Shown: in pieces, positions 1-11,569 of the stretch | How the letters are laid out: each line of letters starts with the position of its first letter | Position numbering within the stretch: position 1 is the stretch's first letter | Assembly: GCA_023213395.1 (NCBI GenBank) | Contig: CM041465.1 | Coordinates: 37,517,741-37,581,740 of the forward strand | Direction: 5' to 3' | Length of the DNA stretch: 64,000 nucleotides | Source: Cycas panzhihuaensis | Lineage: Eukaryota > Cycadophyta | The notes under the pieces: generated by a model | Told to the model about the DNA's origin: nothing | Seen by the model: only the letters and a program-made list of their open reading frames with translations | The model's database searches: none | Made by a program: the position numbers and the translations under genes

Positions 1-59
1 GCAGCCCTTCCAGACATGATTTTTTGCACTCTAGGATCTTCCTCCCAGAGGCCATCAAT

Positions 60-345
60 AATAAAGCTGAATGCACGGCCGTTATCGAAGCCCTCACTGA
101 TGCACTCTATTTCTATCATAGATCTATTGTTCTTCTTTGTGACTCCCAAGTGGTGGTGTACCATCTCACCCAGGTTTACCAGGTGTGATGCCCTCACTTG
201 AGAGCCCTCGCTTCGACCGTCAGATCCCTGCTGGCTAATTTCCAGTCTGTCAACATCTGACACATCCCTCGCGCCCTCAATGCTGAGGCGGACAACCACG
301 TTTGCCTCATCCTTGATCACCACCTTCCCCTCCTTGTTGGCCGTC
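60..345 (+). pseudogene. RNase H-like domain fragment, broken
   Basis: One plus frame starting near base 70 reads through an RNase H-fold segment. It shows an Ala-Glu-Cys start of the helix that carries the catalytic Glu, then LLCDSQVVV with the second catalytic Asp, then HIPRALNAEADN, the usual His-x-Pro-Arg...Ala-Asp end of plant RVT_3-type RNase H domains. The first catalytic Asp would lie upstream and is not visible. The frame carries two TGA stops (190-192 and 259-261), each where this family usually has Arg, as expected for CGA turned to TGA by deamination. The domain could come from a retroelement RNase H or from a cellular RNase H-like protein; I cannot separate these. No start codon or flanking domain is recognisable. 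Confidence 0.6.
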
Positions 346-662
346 CCTAAGACTTGCCCGATCGCTCTGTCACCCAAGTCTCAGGTCGTCACGTAGATCT
401 TTTTATGATTCCTTCGTACCTCTGAAAGCTAGTCACTAATGAGGTTAAACTATGACGACCATCAGGTTTGCTCATTCACCTGACATCATCATGCATTTCT
501 CTTTGCATTTCCACGATAGGGGTAATCCCCTCATCTTTCTCAGCTTCCAATCGATTCTCGGGTGGCACATAGGTAGCCCCTATGTTGTCTCCACCCCTGT
601 CCTCGCATCCACGTGTCTCACCATGACACTTGCCAGTACCCTTGACTCTTGTTATGATCATG

Positions 663-663
<1 letters not shown>

Positions 664-700
<37 letters not shown>

Positions 701-714
701 ACACACACACACAT
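664..714. repeat. (AC)n microsatellite
   Basis: About 50 bases of AC dinucleotide with one AT interruption near 696. Open frames crossing it encode only Thr-His or Val-Cys runs and are repeat artefacts. Confidence 0.95.
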
Positions 715-2539
715 GTGCTACTGATAGTTTTGTTGGCAGTATTCACCATCGCACCACACTTCCAAGCAGCGAGGCTCTGCTGCCAAGGGGGCAGTGTTTC
801 CCGGCTATTGGAAATGGATACAGATAGATTGACTCAGGTAAGCACAGGTATGCTTCTTCCTTTTTACTTCTACCGTTTCCTTGGAAAGGTTGACAGAAGT
901 ATTGCCTCATTGCATGACTGACTGCTTCATTTGTATGATCACCTTGCATCCATTTGGCTTGATCATGTTGCTTGTCGTATTGTGAGCCTATGACAACCCA
1001 GTAGGACCTACCTTTCCATAAGCTAGGCGTCCCCATGGCACTCTATGACCCTCCACGCTACCTCCACGTCGCCTCAAGCCTCACTTGATTTGTATGACCC
1101 GTTTATGTCCTGATTTTGAGCTCTTACCATGACGTTTCTGGGACCTTTAGCCCTTGATACTACTGTTGGCCTTGTTCACATGCCTTCCAAACTGTCCCTA
1201 GCCACCTAGATAGGAGGGCCAGTCCCTCTCAGGCCTACCACATTAGCTTTTAAGGCTCCCAAAACCCAGATTATTGCCATTCTAACTTTCTGGTCCCACA
1301 CTGCTATAAACTTAGCGGTACCACGAAGTTTACCGCGATGCGACTGTTGCAATTTATTTTTTGATCTGCCGTGGAAATTCTTGCATTTTTTGTGGAATTG
1401 CCACGTGGCCACTCGCCCAACTCACCCCTATTCACGCCTTAAACACTCGATTAGGGTTGATATGGGTATAAAACAAAAAAAGACCATCATTTTAGATCTC
1501 TTGGCTCTCCAACTCAACTTTCTAGTGCTGCAGTTTCTGCTATTTTCTTCCTTCCTTTCACAGGTGCGTCTACAATCTTGCATTTCCTGCTACTCTAGTC
1601 TAGGATCTGCCTACAACAGCTCTTCTCTGTGGTGGGAAGCTCCTCTCCAAGCACTGTCAAGCAAGCTTTGCATGGTTTTCTTCCAAATACGCCCCAACAA
1701 GTGTCTCATACAATCACCTTTAGGGAAACCTCCTACAAAACCCTGTAGAAACTCTTCTTCTTCGCTGGTTGCAGGGGCATATATGCCCTAGACTCAACCC
1801 AACAGGTACCTTAGGTTCTATTTTCAGATTTTTGTGAGTATTATTTTCGTATTAGACTCATATTCAAGTGTGTTTTCTTGCTTTCTTCCCGTTTGGTTGT
1901 GGTAAACATTGTTTTCCTTGAGTTTAGCCTTGTATCTTCAAATTTCCACAATTTCTTCGCTAGTTTTCCTCAAAAAAGTAGTGGGAGAAGGTTCATAAAG
2001 GCTGGGCGAAGGGAGTAAGGTGAGATCTGTCCCACTTAGGCCTACTCCCTAAGGGCAACCCCCTTCCCGCCTTTCTTCTCCTGCTCCATGCTTTCCTTGG
2101 GTTAAATAGGAGAAGGTGGAGCTTAGGCCTACGTTGGATTATCAGCGTATGCAGCCCTTGCTGCATTGATTCCAGGCCTGCGTGCCTCCCTATTGGGCCC
2201 TCTTCGTGCCCTTAACATTGCTTGGCATCCCTTTAGAGTCCTGGTTGAGGCTAGCATGACAGGTTGCTGTCCATAGTGACTTCGTTGTCTTGGTACCTCT
2301 CCAGCATCTTGCTACACATATTTTCGTGTTTGTTGGCTATCATAAATTGCTATTTGTCCCTACCTTGCTGTGCTAAAAGGCTGCGTGGAGAACCTAGTGG
2401 GGGGTTTTTCCATCCTGAGGCTTCCCTTCCCTTTTTCTTACTTGATGTATATGGTTGCTTGAGGAAAGTTGAAGTTGTCTGTAGCAGTAATTTCTCTAAC
2501 TTAAATGTAATGTTTTAACATATACTTTACATATATTTG

Positions 2540-2577
<38 letters not shown>
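2540..2577. repeat. (CA)n-(TA)n compound microsatellite
   Basis: A CA run passes directly into a TA run. It sits in the pyrimidine-rich region and has no coding context. Confidence 0.9.
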
Positions 2578-4400
2578 GCCCTTCTTGCAACCCCTTCTTG
2601 GAAGGGATAAACTTTCATGTGTGCAGGTTTGAAGTGGCATTTTGCGAAGGAAAAGACGTCTGGATCTGGGTAAGCTTTACCCCCTTTTTACCTTCACTTA
2701 TTTGCTTATTTTTTTGTCTTGCTTGCTTTTCATTAGGGGAAGATAAGGAAGCCCATGTCTTCCATATCGATCTTGATCACACATCCACCAGGTGGCGAGA
2801 GCGTATGCGTTGCGCATGGGTGAGGTCTTCCGTCGACCGCTACACTTCCCTGGTATACACCATCTCTCTCTTCACCCCTCCATTTTCCTTTCTCGCTTTT
2901 ATTTAAAATCTTCGCTTCGGTTTAATAGATCACATGAAAGTGAAAGGTTAATGATATTGGTTACTTGTATTTATATGTAGTATGCTGGTCCCATGTAGGA
3001 AAAGGACATAGTAGGAACCCCATTCCTCTTCCTCTTCTTGTCAATTCAAACATACCCTTAGATGCATCCCGTTTAGCTTTGCTTACTTGCACGCATAATA
3101 CTTGCTCTACTTTTCCCTTTTGTCTTTTAGTTATTAAAAGGAGGACGTAGCTTTAGCCCCTCTTCCACTCCCTCTCTTGGTTTTATTTACCTAGACCAAA
3201 TAACCAAGGGAGGCCTGCTTACATCGTAGGCCCTCGCCTACCTCATCCACATTCATTTTCCTTTATCATAGGGAAACTCCTTGAGGATTCCTCTTCTTCC
3301 CTCTGGCCATCCAAGGGTGGGAGGACCTTCCTCTTGAGACCACCTAGATTACCCCCTGTATGCACTCTCCCTTCTGGATTGAAGGCTACTCTAAGGTAGT
3401 TGGGTGCCATTCGCAGGTTCCGAACTTGCGCTCCAGTGCATGGGGCACCCTGCGTGGTGCTCTCTTTGCTTATAAGTTCTTGCCCACACCTTCAACATCA
3501 ATCGTTGACTACTATTATTCCTATTAAGCATAGTGACTATCTCATAGACGTGCGTCTAGTATGTAAGTCTTTAATCTCATTGATCTAGGAGTGTGTTTAT
3601 GCATGTGGTCTAGGATAGTATTTACGTCAAAGGTGTTCATGATTTCATGTTTAATTTGCATCATTTTTTATTATCCCCATAGTTTATCTATATCATATTT
3701 AGACATCTGAGGGTTTTGTGTTGGATTTCGTGTTTTAAAAAGTAGATGGGCATCTATTACATCTAAGTTAGAGTCGTGTAATGTGCCTATAGGAGAGTAA
3801 TGTTCTAGTTTAGGTGCAGATGATATACAACCTCATCCACTTACTAGATTGTATGATATACCATTTCATCTACATTGGCCCATAAAAAAGGAAAAAATTA
3901 TAAACCCAATTTTATTTTGTTGTCATCTTTAATTTAGATTTTCTAGTTTGCAATTTTGTTTACGGCCATGGTTTGCAATTCCATTTTCAACCATAGGCAA
4001 ACTCATGGGTGAATTAATTAATAAAAAATCTCTTTGAACTTGGAAACCTCTTCAAAATTATCATGGATTGTCTATGTGGGATTGTCTCTACATTTTTCAT
4101 CATAAGGATAAATGACGTCTACAAATTAGCGTTTATCTACCATAATCGTTACACTCTTGATCTCTCTTACACATTGGCTCTTTAGTGAGCTTCTCCTTCT
4201 CCATCTTCCTATGGTTAGATGGGCATTCTCTACTTTGCATTTATAGTCTGTCTCTTCTCAATAGTTTGCTTATTTTCTTCCACAAGATCTGGTAGTTCTT
4301 TACTATTCTGTAAGACCCTAATAAAGGACTATGAGGGTTGTTTACCTTTCTTCTACAACACCCCTTATGTGTTGTATTTTCTACCATCTACTATCATCAT

Positions 4401-5462
4401 TCCATGGAGAATCTAGTTTAGCACCTCTTTAGCTTACAACATGTCTACTTGGTCATTGTTATGTGCTCTATGGTGATTGCATTCTCTAGGCTATGGTTTC
4501 TCTAGACTATGCGATCACCGACATTTAATTAACGTGGATCATAATAAATTCTTGTCATTATATTCATATGTATTTTTATAAAGCATTTTAGCTATCAAAT
4601 GTATTTTAAATCTATTTAATTGCAGATCTCATAACATCAAGTAATAATAGATGGCAAATAAAATGTAAATATATGATTAAATAGTTTATTTTTCATTATA
4701 TTTTTATGCATCCAATAGTATAAATATATTTCTAACCCTTATATACATTAATATTTGTTTATCTTTCATATTTATTTCATCCATACATACCTCTCATTCT
4801 CTATAGATGGTCTTTAATAAGAATAGTCACCAAATTTTCATGCAATGCAATCTTCTTAAATCAAACACAAAAAAGTAAACTTATAGAGATCTTATATAAT
4901 AAGCTTGTATCTTACCTATATCTATTAAAATTTTATGCCATAACTTGATATATCTTACTATCAAAATACCCTTTAAATCATGTTACATGCCTACTACTTG
5001 TCTCTCAGTTAACTAACAGAGTATCTACTTTACAGCTCATTCTTATAGGGTGATCAATCCTGCTTGGGTGATATCTTATGCATGTACTTTATAAACCTAT
5101 ATGTTCTATAGAATATTTGCATGGCATTTGTAAATAATATCCTCAAGACTCAAACAAATGAATAATATTACTTAGTAATTTCATATGTGGCTTTTCATGT
5201 AGCTTTTAAAAATATTTATAACGTCACCACACCCTAATCTCAATTGCATCTCATTAACATAACCTATTTTTAGCTTGAAATTGATGTTTAATACTAGCTT
5301 AGACTAGCTTTGTTAATGCATAGATGGATCATCCTTAGATGGCAAAGATTGTCATCATGTGCACATGATTTTCAACATCTATCAATTGTCAACTTGCTTC
5401 TTCTACATAACTCTAATCTATTATCTCACTAAGACCTTTACCTATACCCAGTCTTTCACCTA
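4401..5462. other. AT-rich stretch, probably leader of a minus-strand element
   Basis: No coding domain is visible. The part next to 5463 lies downstream of a minus-strand primer-binding site, so at least the right portion is probably internal sequence of the element whose LTR is at 5479-5933. No matching 3' LTR is found to the left, and the composition change near 4400-4500 may mark its truncation. Confidence 0.4.
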
Positions 5463-5475
5463 GGCTCTGATGCCA
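5463..5475 (-). other. Primer-binding site, initiator-Met tRNA type
   Basis: The minus strand reads TGGCATCAGAGCC, one transition away from the common plant iMet primer-binding site TGGTATCAGAGCC. It lies three bases inside the LTR edge. Confidence 0.75.
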
Positions 5476-5478
5476 GGC

Positions 5479-5933
5479 TAAAATTTATTGCATAGGTTAA
5501 TATATTAAAGTATATAATAAAGCAAGAGATATGTAAAGCACTCATCGATAGGATATTATAATGAATAATAATGTAATATAAACATTCATGAGATGTTTAT
5601 AATAGATATTCAAGTATAACAATGAACTATATACACATCAATATAGCATAACAATTACAAGAGAAAGATAATACATGATACACTAGATCTATACATGGAA
5701 AATCCAAGATAAGGAAAACCAGAGGAAAATGATGGAACGTCTCAAATATTTAAATGGTGTATGTATATATTTATACATTCATCACCTTATGTATCAACCA
5801 ATCATGTCATACTGATATATTAACAAATCACATTACATGTGTAGGAAACCTTTCATATTGATCAATGATAACTTTGGTCACTAATTAAACATTACAACAA
5901 TAATTATAAAATTGAATATTTAACACTCTAACA
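5479..5933 (-). mobile_element. LTR of a truncated non-coding LTR element
   Basis: On the minus strand the LTR begins TGTTAGAGTG at 5933 and runs to about 5479, followed by the primer-binding site. Its middle resembles the LTRs at 25075-25584, 35124-35624, 36396-36912 and 45661-46179 (for example a shared ATATATAC...CACCATTT stretch), so I place it in the same broad family. Only the 5' end of the element is present. The left border is uncertain because the terminal CA is not preserved. Confidence 0.55.
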
Positions 5934-8900
5934 TGAGTTTATTTAATAATTAATATTTATAATTATGGAAAAGATAACCAATTATTCCTTTAATGTAGTT
6001 TCTACTAGATGTTGTGGCTAAGATTGCCATACTAAAAGGAGGATCTACCATCTAATAATTCCCTTTTAGATTTGTTTTTACAACTATAGGTTTAGCTCCT
6101 CTATGAAGTTGTGCAACATTATATGTTAAAGCCATGGGAATTTAGATAATGATAAACATAATACTTAACAGGAATAAAAAGTGCTAAATTAAAATTGATG
6201 AAGTGTTTACCTATTTTTGTATATAATAATAAAATAATAATAATAAATTCAAAGCACCTAAGTCACCCATTTGTAAATTTTGATTTCCTACTATTTGTAT
6301 TAATAGTTGGTCACTATAGATGTTCTATTGGCAGATAGTTTTATTTGTAGACTAAGTCACCAATTACAATTACCCTTCATAGATACAAACACAACATACT
6401 ATATTTTTATGCCAACTCCTTTATATTAATAAGCTAGACCATTTTTTAAGTTGCCTATAAAGCCATTATTTATTCTACATAGTCATCATAGTTTTATATA
6501 TATTAAATTTTATTATATTTAGAACAACATCTTTATATTAACCATTTTAACTTTGCTAAAAATGTATGTAATGCAATTTCTAATTATTAATATTTTGTAA
6601 ATAATACTATAAGAAGGTTCAAATATTTTATAATCTCATTTGTTTATTGATGAGTGAGTCAAGGCATATTAGCCAAGGGCTTGATATTAGGGTGTTAACA
6701 CTAACTTGATTCCAATTTCAAACTTCATAGATTCATCATTCTCTATTCACTACACATATAATAGATTAATAGGCTTTTCTTTTATTTCCTTTATATTATT
6801 TTATTTCCATCATAAATAATGTAACTTTATATAGTTTAAAGTGTATATATATTCACTTTCTTAAACTTGATTTTTGTAAAATTATAAACTCATAAGTATT
6901 CACTTAATATTTAACCTTTAAGCACATTTTTTGTTGGATATTAAATGACTTTATATTTGATAATACACATCTATGTAAATGCAAAAGATAACTTCTAAGG
7001 CATTATATATTAATCATTAAAGTGTTTTGTTTTGGTTGAGTTTTGATGGATATATAAGCTTATAAATACACAAATATTTGCACCTAAAACCCATGATTTC
7101 AAGGGCATAAGCAAATATCAATTAAGTTATATTAATGGGTGTATGAGTTAATGAGAGTATATTTATTTTAGTGTATCATTTAAGAATATATTTTGGCAAA
7201 TAGAATTGCTTTATTTCAAGAAATTAGGTTTGCCTTTAATAACTAAGGATAAGGTTACTTTACCTCAATCAAGTCATCACAAGAAAACACATGTTTAATT
7301 TTAGTCTTAATTGGATTTACAAATCAATAAACACATAGCTATACACTTGAAATCTTGATCATTTTTTTTCATATAAATGTGGCATTCTTTTATATATTTG
7401 TTTAGCTTGACAAGCATTACAAATCTAAATGAATTAGGTTATTATTTGCTTATTATTGATATCATTTAAAAGTCACATTTTTAATGTTTTAAAGGAAGTA
7501 TTTTGGTGAATATTATCAGTTAATTTGGTTGTCCTTATGTAAGGCACTAATAGGCCATTTTCTAACTCATATATAAGTAGAACATAGGGGGTTTTGATAG
7601 GAAATAATGTACATGCAGGTTAGGGGTGGATTAGTTACACACACTTCAATTTTTCCTAGTTAAAAATGAACTAAGAGGTGGAAATTTTGATGTATATTTA
7701 TGTAGTTTGATTTTAGTTTCTTTTATTAATTCAGAAAACCAAAAATAAATAAGAAAAACCTATTACATTTAGTTGCATTGGTACATAGATGTATTGAGAG
7801 TTCTAATGTGTATTTTTATTTAAATTTTAGACTAACTCCTATGGAGGCTTTGAATGCATTGCTATTTCTAAAATAAAAATTATAAATGTATAAGTAAGAA
7901 AGAAGCTTTTTTTCTTTATTATTATTACATAAGAACACATAATGAATTTGGGATTTGGTGGCTCTTCAGTATTACCTCATATCTCCATCCATGCATGGTG
8001 TTTGTTTGACACCTATAGCTATGACTTTTATTACATTAACTTTTAAAATAAATCGGTATCATCGAACTATTTTCACTTTATCAATCCACCATCATCCCTT
8101 CGGATCCTCAGGTACATCTTAAGTGTTTATAGAGTTAAAATCCTATCTTACTACTTCTACTAAGAAATTCCTAGACTAAGACCCTTTATTAATACAAGGT
8201 CCCAGATTGTACCAATCCCTTAACCAATTAGATCTAGTTATCTAGTAGGGGTGTGGTCACATGGGTGTGCTTTACCTGTTAGGGTCTATTCATAAAAGCT
8301 TAGGCTATAAATAACTTTGATAATTATAGGGGTACCAAATAATAAGCAATTTGACTATATGCTCACTCTTTAGGAGTGTGTCATGAAGTTATGGCTAGTT
8401 GATTGACCTTATCTAGAGAGACCATATGATGCTTTATCTTACCATTGCCTTTACTATTCCTCATTACTTAAGGTATCTTATGGTTTTCCTTGAGGTTCAT
8501 TGCCAAGGTTAGAGACAATGATTCTAGTAAGGTTAGGCTATATTAATCAAAAGAAACCATTTAGTAATCTTTGGTTAAAAGGAGTGTATAGATAGCTTTA
8601 AACACCTTAGAGAGGCTATTACAATGGAGAAAATATTAACATTATAGTCTAGTGTTGTTTTTTATTTTTTTTTGGAGTAGATCAACCCCCTATCTTTTGG
8701 AGTCAATTTTTCTCCTTTAGATTTTTTGAACTCCTAAGGCTAAAATTCTACATAAAGGTGATATAGACACTTCATATCACTCTATTAAGCATTCATCTTT
8801 AGTGATATTATTTTTAACTCATAAAATATCAACTAGGATGTGATCTTAGCTTCACCATAGGCATATAAATTTCTTTAGATGGAATCTAAATTTATTATAT

Positions 8901-11073
8901 TTCCCTAGTCAACATGTTAAAATACTTAATAAAAGTATTAAATAGTTGTTAAAAGGTATAGATGAAATACAATGGTTACTTATAAATCTACTTAAAAGTG
9001 TCACTTAGAAGTGATCATATTAATATTTTCATTATTATATAGTCATATAACTAGAAATTAATACATGCCAAAGCAAAATCTTTGGCATGATCTATCAGGT
9101 CTTGATTAGAGGTTCCTTTAAATTTTAGGACCTTGGGAGGATATGCTAAAGATTGGTCCTAAATGCATCTTGAAATAAAGGACTACTTCAATAGTCAACA
9201 AATGATCACACATAAGGTTAGACAAGGGGGGCTATGGGCCCTGCTTAGCATTTATATGATGGAAATATTTGAGTATTAATATGGGAGGATGCTCTCTACT
9301 AATATATCTAATATAGAGATGGTGGGACATATGGGACTAGTTGTGACATACTCCCAATTAGATTAGGAATTACTTCATAAGATGTGAGGCCTTTATACTT
9401 GGGCATTTCATAAGGATAGTGTTGAATAAGAGGTGCTTAAGTAACTTAAATAACTTGGAGAGGAGGTTTCCATGGATTGTTGGTTGTTTGAGAAGGATAT
9501 TAGATTCCTCCTTGAGAAGGGATCCCTTGTAGGATTATTGGGCTTAGAGGATTAGGATAAGATTAAAACTATGAAGCCTAGTTAGGATAAATAATTTGGT
9601 ATTATTAAGCTAGTTGGATGGTTGGAAATGAGAAACTAACAAAAGTTTGAATTCTAGTAGGTAGCTACATAGATGGAGCTAGTTCTAAGTCCCCATAGGT
9701 ATCCCAATATTTGGAGGGAAATTATAGGTCAGGGTTTATAGAAGTGAGTTATTCCTATACAAGGCTTTAAATAAAGGGGTGATCCCATATAATTAGTATA
9801 ACTTTATATTAAAGAACATATGTGATTAGGTTGTGATAGGTGCCCAAGACTTTGACACATAATTAGGCAAAAGATAAGGGATAGGAGTGGCCTTGGCTAT
9901 AATCTATGTAGGTGGTAGGACAACCCTTAGATTACTCTCAGGCATAATGGACTAAGAATGTAAAATAGATGGTTGGGTAATAGTGGGATTTATCTAGCTT
10001 ATGGTAGACTAGATAGAAGAGAAAGAAAACCCTATACTTGACTAAAATAGAGTGAAATTTTGAAGAGGAGGGATTGGTTCTAGAATACTAGTACCTAGTA
10101 TGGAAGTAAGAGATATATAATAAATGGTATAGATAATCACATGAGGAATGGTCCCTACTTGGGATTATGATATAGATGAGGAAGAGAAGCCACTACTTTT
10201 AAATAGATAGGTTTCCCATATGGGAGCTAAAGTTGGATTGCCATGACTTTATGGAATTATGCTTTTAAAGTAACAAGTTTTTTGAGGAATTCCTTTAGAG
10301 TTGATATAATTTACAATTATGAGAATGAGTCTACCATATATAGAATGGTAGTAAAAGTCCCTTCAAACTGATAAAGTAGATAAGGTTAGGTTAAATATAC
10401 AAGAGTAAGGGCAACATTCTTTAAAAAAAATAATGAGGTATTCTCAAGTAAAGTAGACCCAATAATATGAGAATGTGAGTGGATTACATTTGAGTAATTT
10501 AGGTCAAACTCATGAGAGAGGTATACTCTCTCCATCCTTTCTAATGGATACATTCATAGATCAAAGGAATTGATAAAAGGAGGCCAAACTCCTACTTGAG
10601 TAAGAAGGGGCTCTATGAACCTATGAGAAGGTTCTAGATGCTCAGTTATGGCATTAAGCTCAATGGGTTGAGAACTAGAAGAAATAGACTAGAAAGTATC
10701 TAAGGGTGGTAAATCTCATAGCCTTTAAGGCAAACAAGATGTATACAATATACTGATCTATAAATCTAAAGAAAAGAGGGGATCAAAGGGCCTAAATTTA
10801 AGGTGATAACTCACTACACTAACTCAGTATAGATGGGCAATTGATACTCATTCTTAAGTCATCTTATTAAGAGAGCTACTCAAACATGAAAGACCTATGT
10901 TAAAATGAGAAAAGAAAGTTGATTAAAAAAAAGTGACTCACACTAGCATGTCCCCAGTATAGTTACCAAATACATCAATCAAAAATAGGGAAAAGATTCA
11001 TAAGACTTACCTCAAGACCTAAGGTGATATGCCTAATTTAGAAAAGGGAGTCTAATAACTTCCTACCAAGATG
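5934..11073. other. Unassigned AT-rich DNA
   Basis: About 5.1 kb without a recognisable domain, LTR pair or RNA gene. Between about 9100 and 10900 the plus strand is poor in C and full of TAG triplets, which would fit heavily deaminated coding sequence, but no frame gives a convincing protein match. A short frame near 9216 (reading VRQGG) faintly recalls reverse transcriptases and is not enough to call. Confidence 0.4.
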
Positions 11074-11078
11074 CTTAT

Positions 11079-11558
11079 TAAAGTAAGTGGCATTCATGCC
11101 AGCTTCCACCCAAGATCAAATTACATGAAGGACATAAAAAATAAAATAACGAATATGGGGAGGTTAAATTTATTAAGCCTTCAAAATCAATCTTATTAAC
11201 ATTCATTTATCACATCATCATTCTACATTGAATATTGCCTTACATATATATAAAATAAATAATTACGAGAGAGGAAAAGAAGAATGTGAAGGGTTAATCA
11301 TGCAAGGTGATATTTAGCACCTTGTATGATCAACATATATGTGTGTTACAATGAGGTGTGAGAAAATATGACCCCACAAGCATTAGGCTAACTACTTTAA
11401 GTTGTTACTAACCACTAACATAACATCAAAACATTTACAATATATTTTATTACATTAAGTTAATAAAATAACTAACATGACTTTAATATTTATAAATATA
11501 CAATATATTACAAATGATTAAAGGTGAATTAATGAAAACATTATTAATTCTTCTATCA
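11079..11558 (-). repeat. 3' LTR of outer copia element
   Basis: Aligned by eye with 23813-24291 over its full length. The outer edge has lost its terminal dinucleotide (TA where the partner has TG); the inner edge ends CA next to the polypurine tract. Confidence 0.85.
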
Positions 11559-11569
11559 CCCTTCTTTAA

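Larger units (their letters stand above)
346..4400. other. Pyrimidine-rich unassigned region
   Basis: No gene can be supported here. The plus strand is C+T rich and GC content is visibly higher than in the following 58 kb. A TATA-like tract (TATAAAAC, about 1467-1474) precedes a pyrimidine-rich leader-like stretch, and splice-like GT/AG pairs occur near 832, 1560 and 2627-2760. None links into a coding chain I recognise. Open frames here are short and overlap on both strands. It could be a long LTR or untranslated part of an old element, or a decayed gene region. Confidence 0.4.

Noticed and set aside
16-201. Plus-strand ORF at the window start
   Set aside because: Out of frame with the RNase H-like segment that explains the same bases.
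2598-2906. Exon-like blocks with GT/AG borders (2628-2670 and 2738-2820)
   Set aside because: The predicted peptides match no family I recognise and cannot be linked to further exons; splice-like pairs are frequent in pyrimidine-rich DNA.
9200-10900. Possible decayed LINE or other coding region rich in TAG triplets
   Set aside because: A short VRQGG-like stretch is the only hint; no ordered reverse transcriptase motifs could be followed in any frame.
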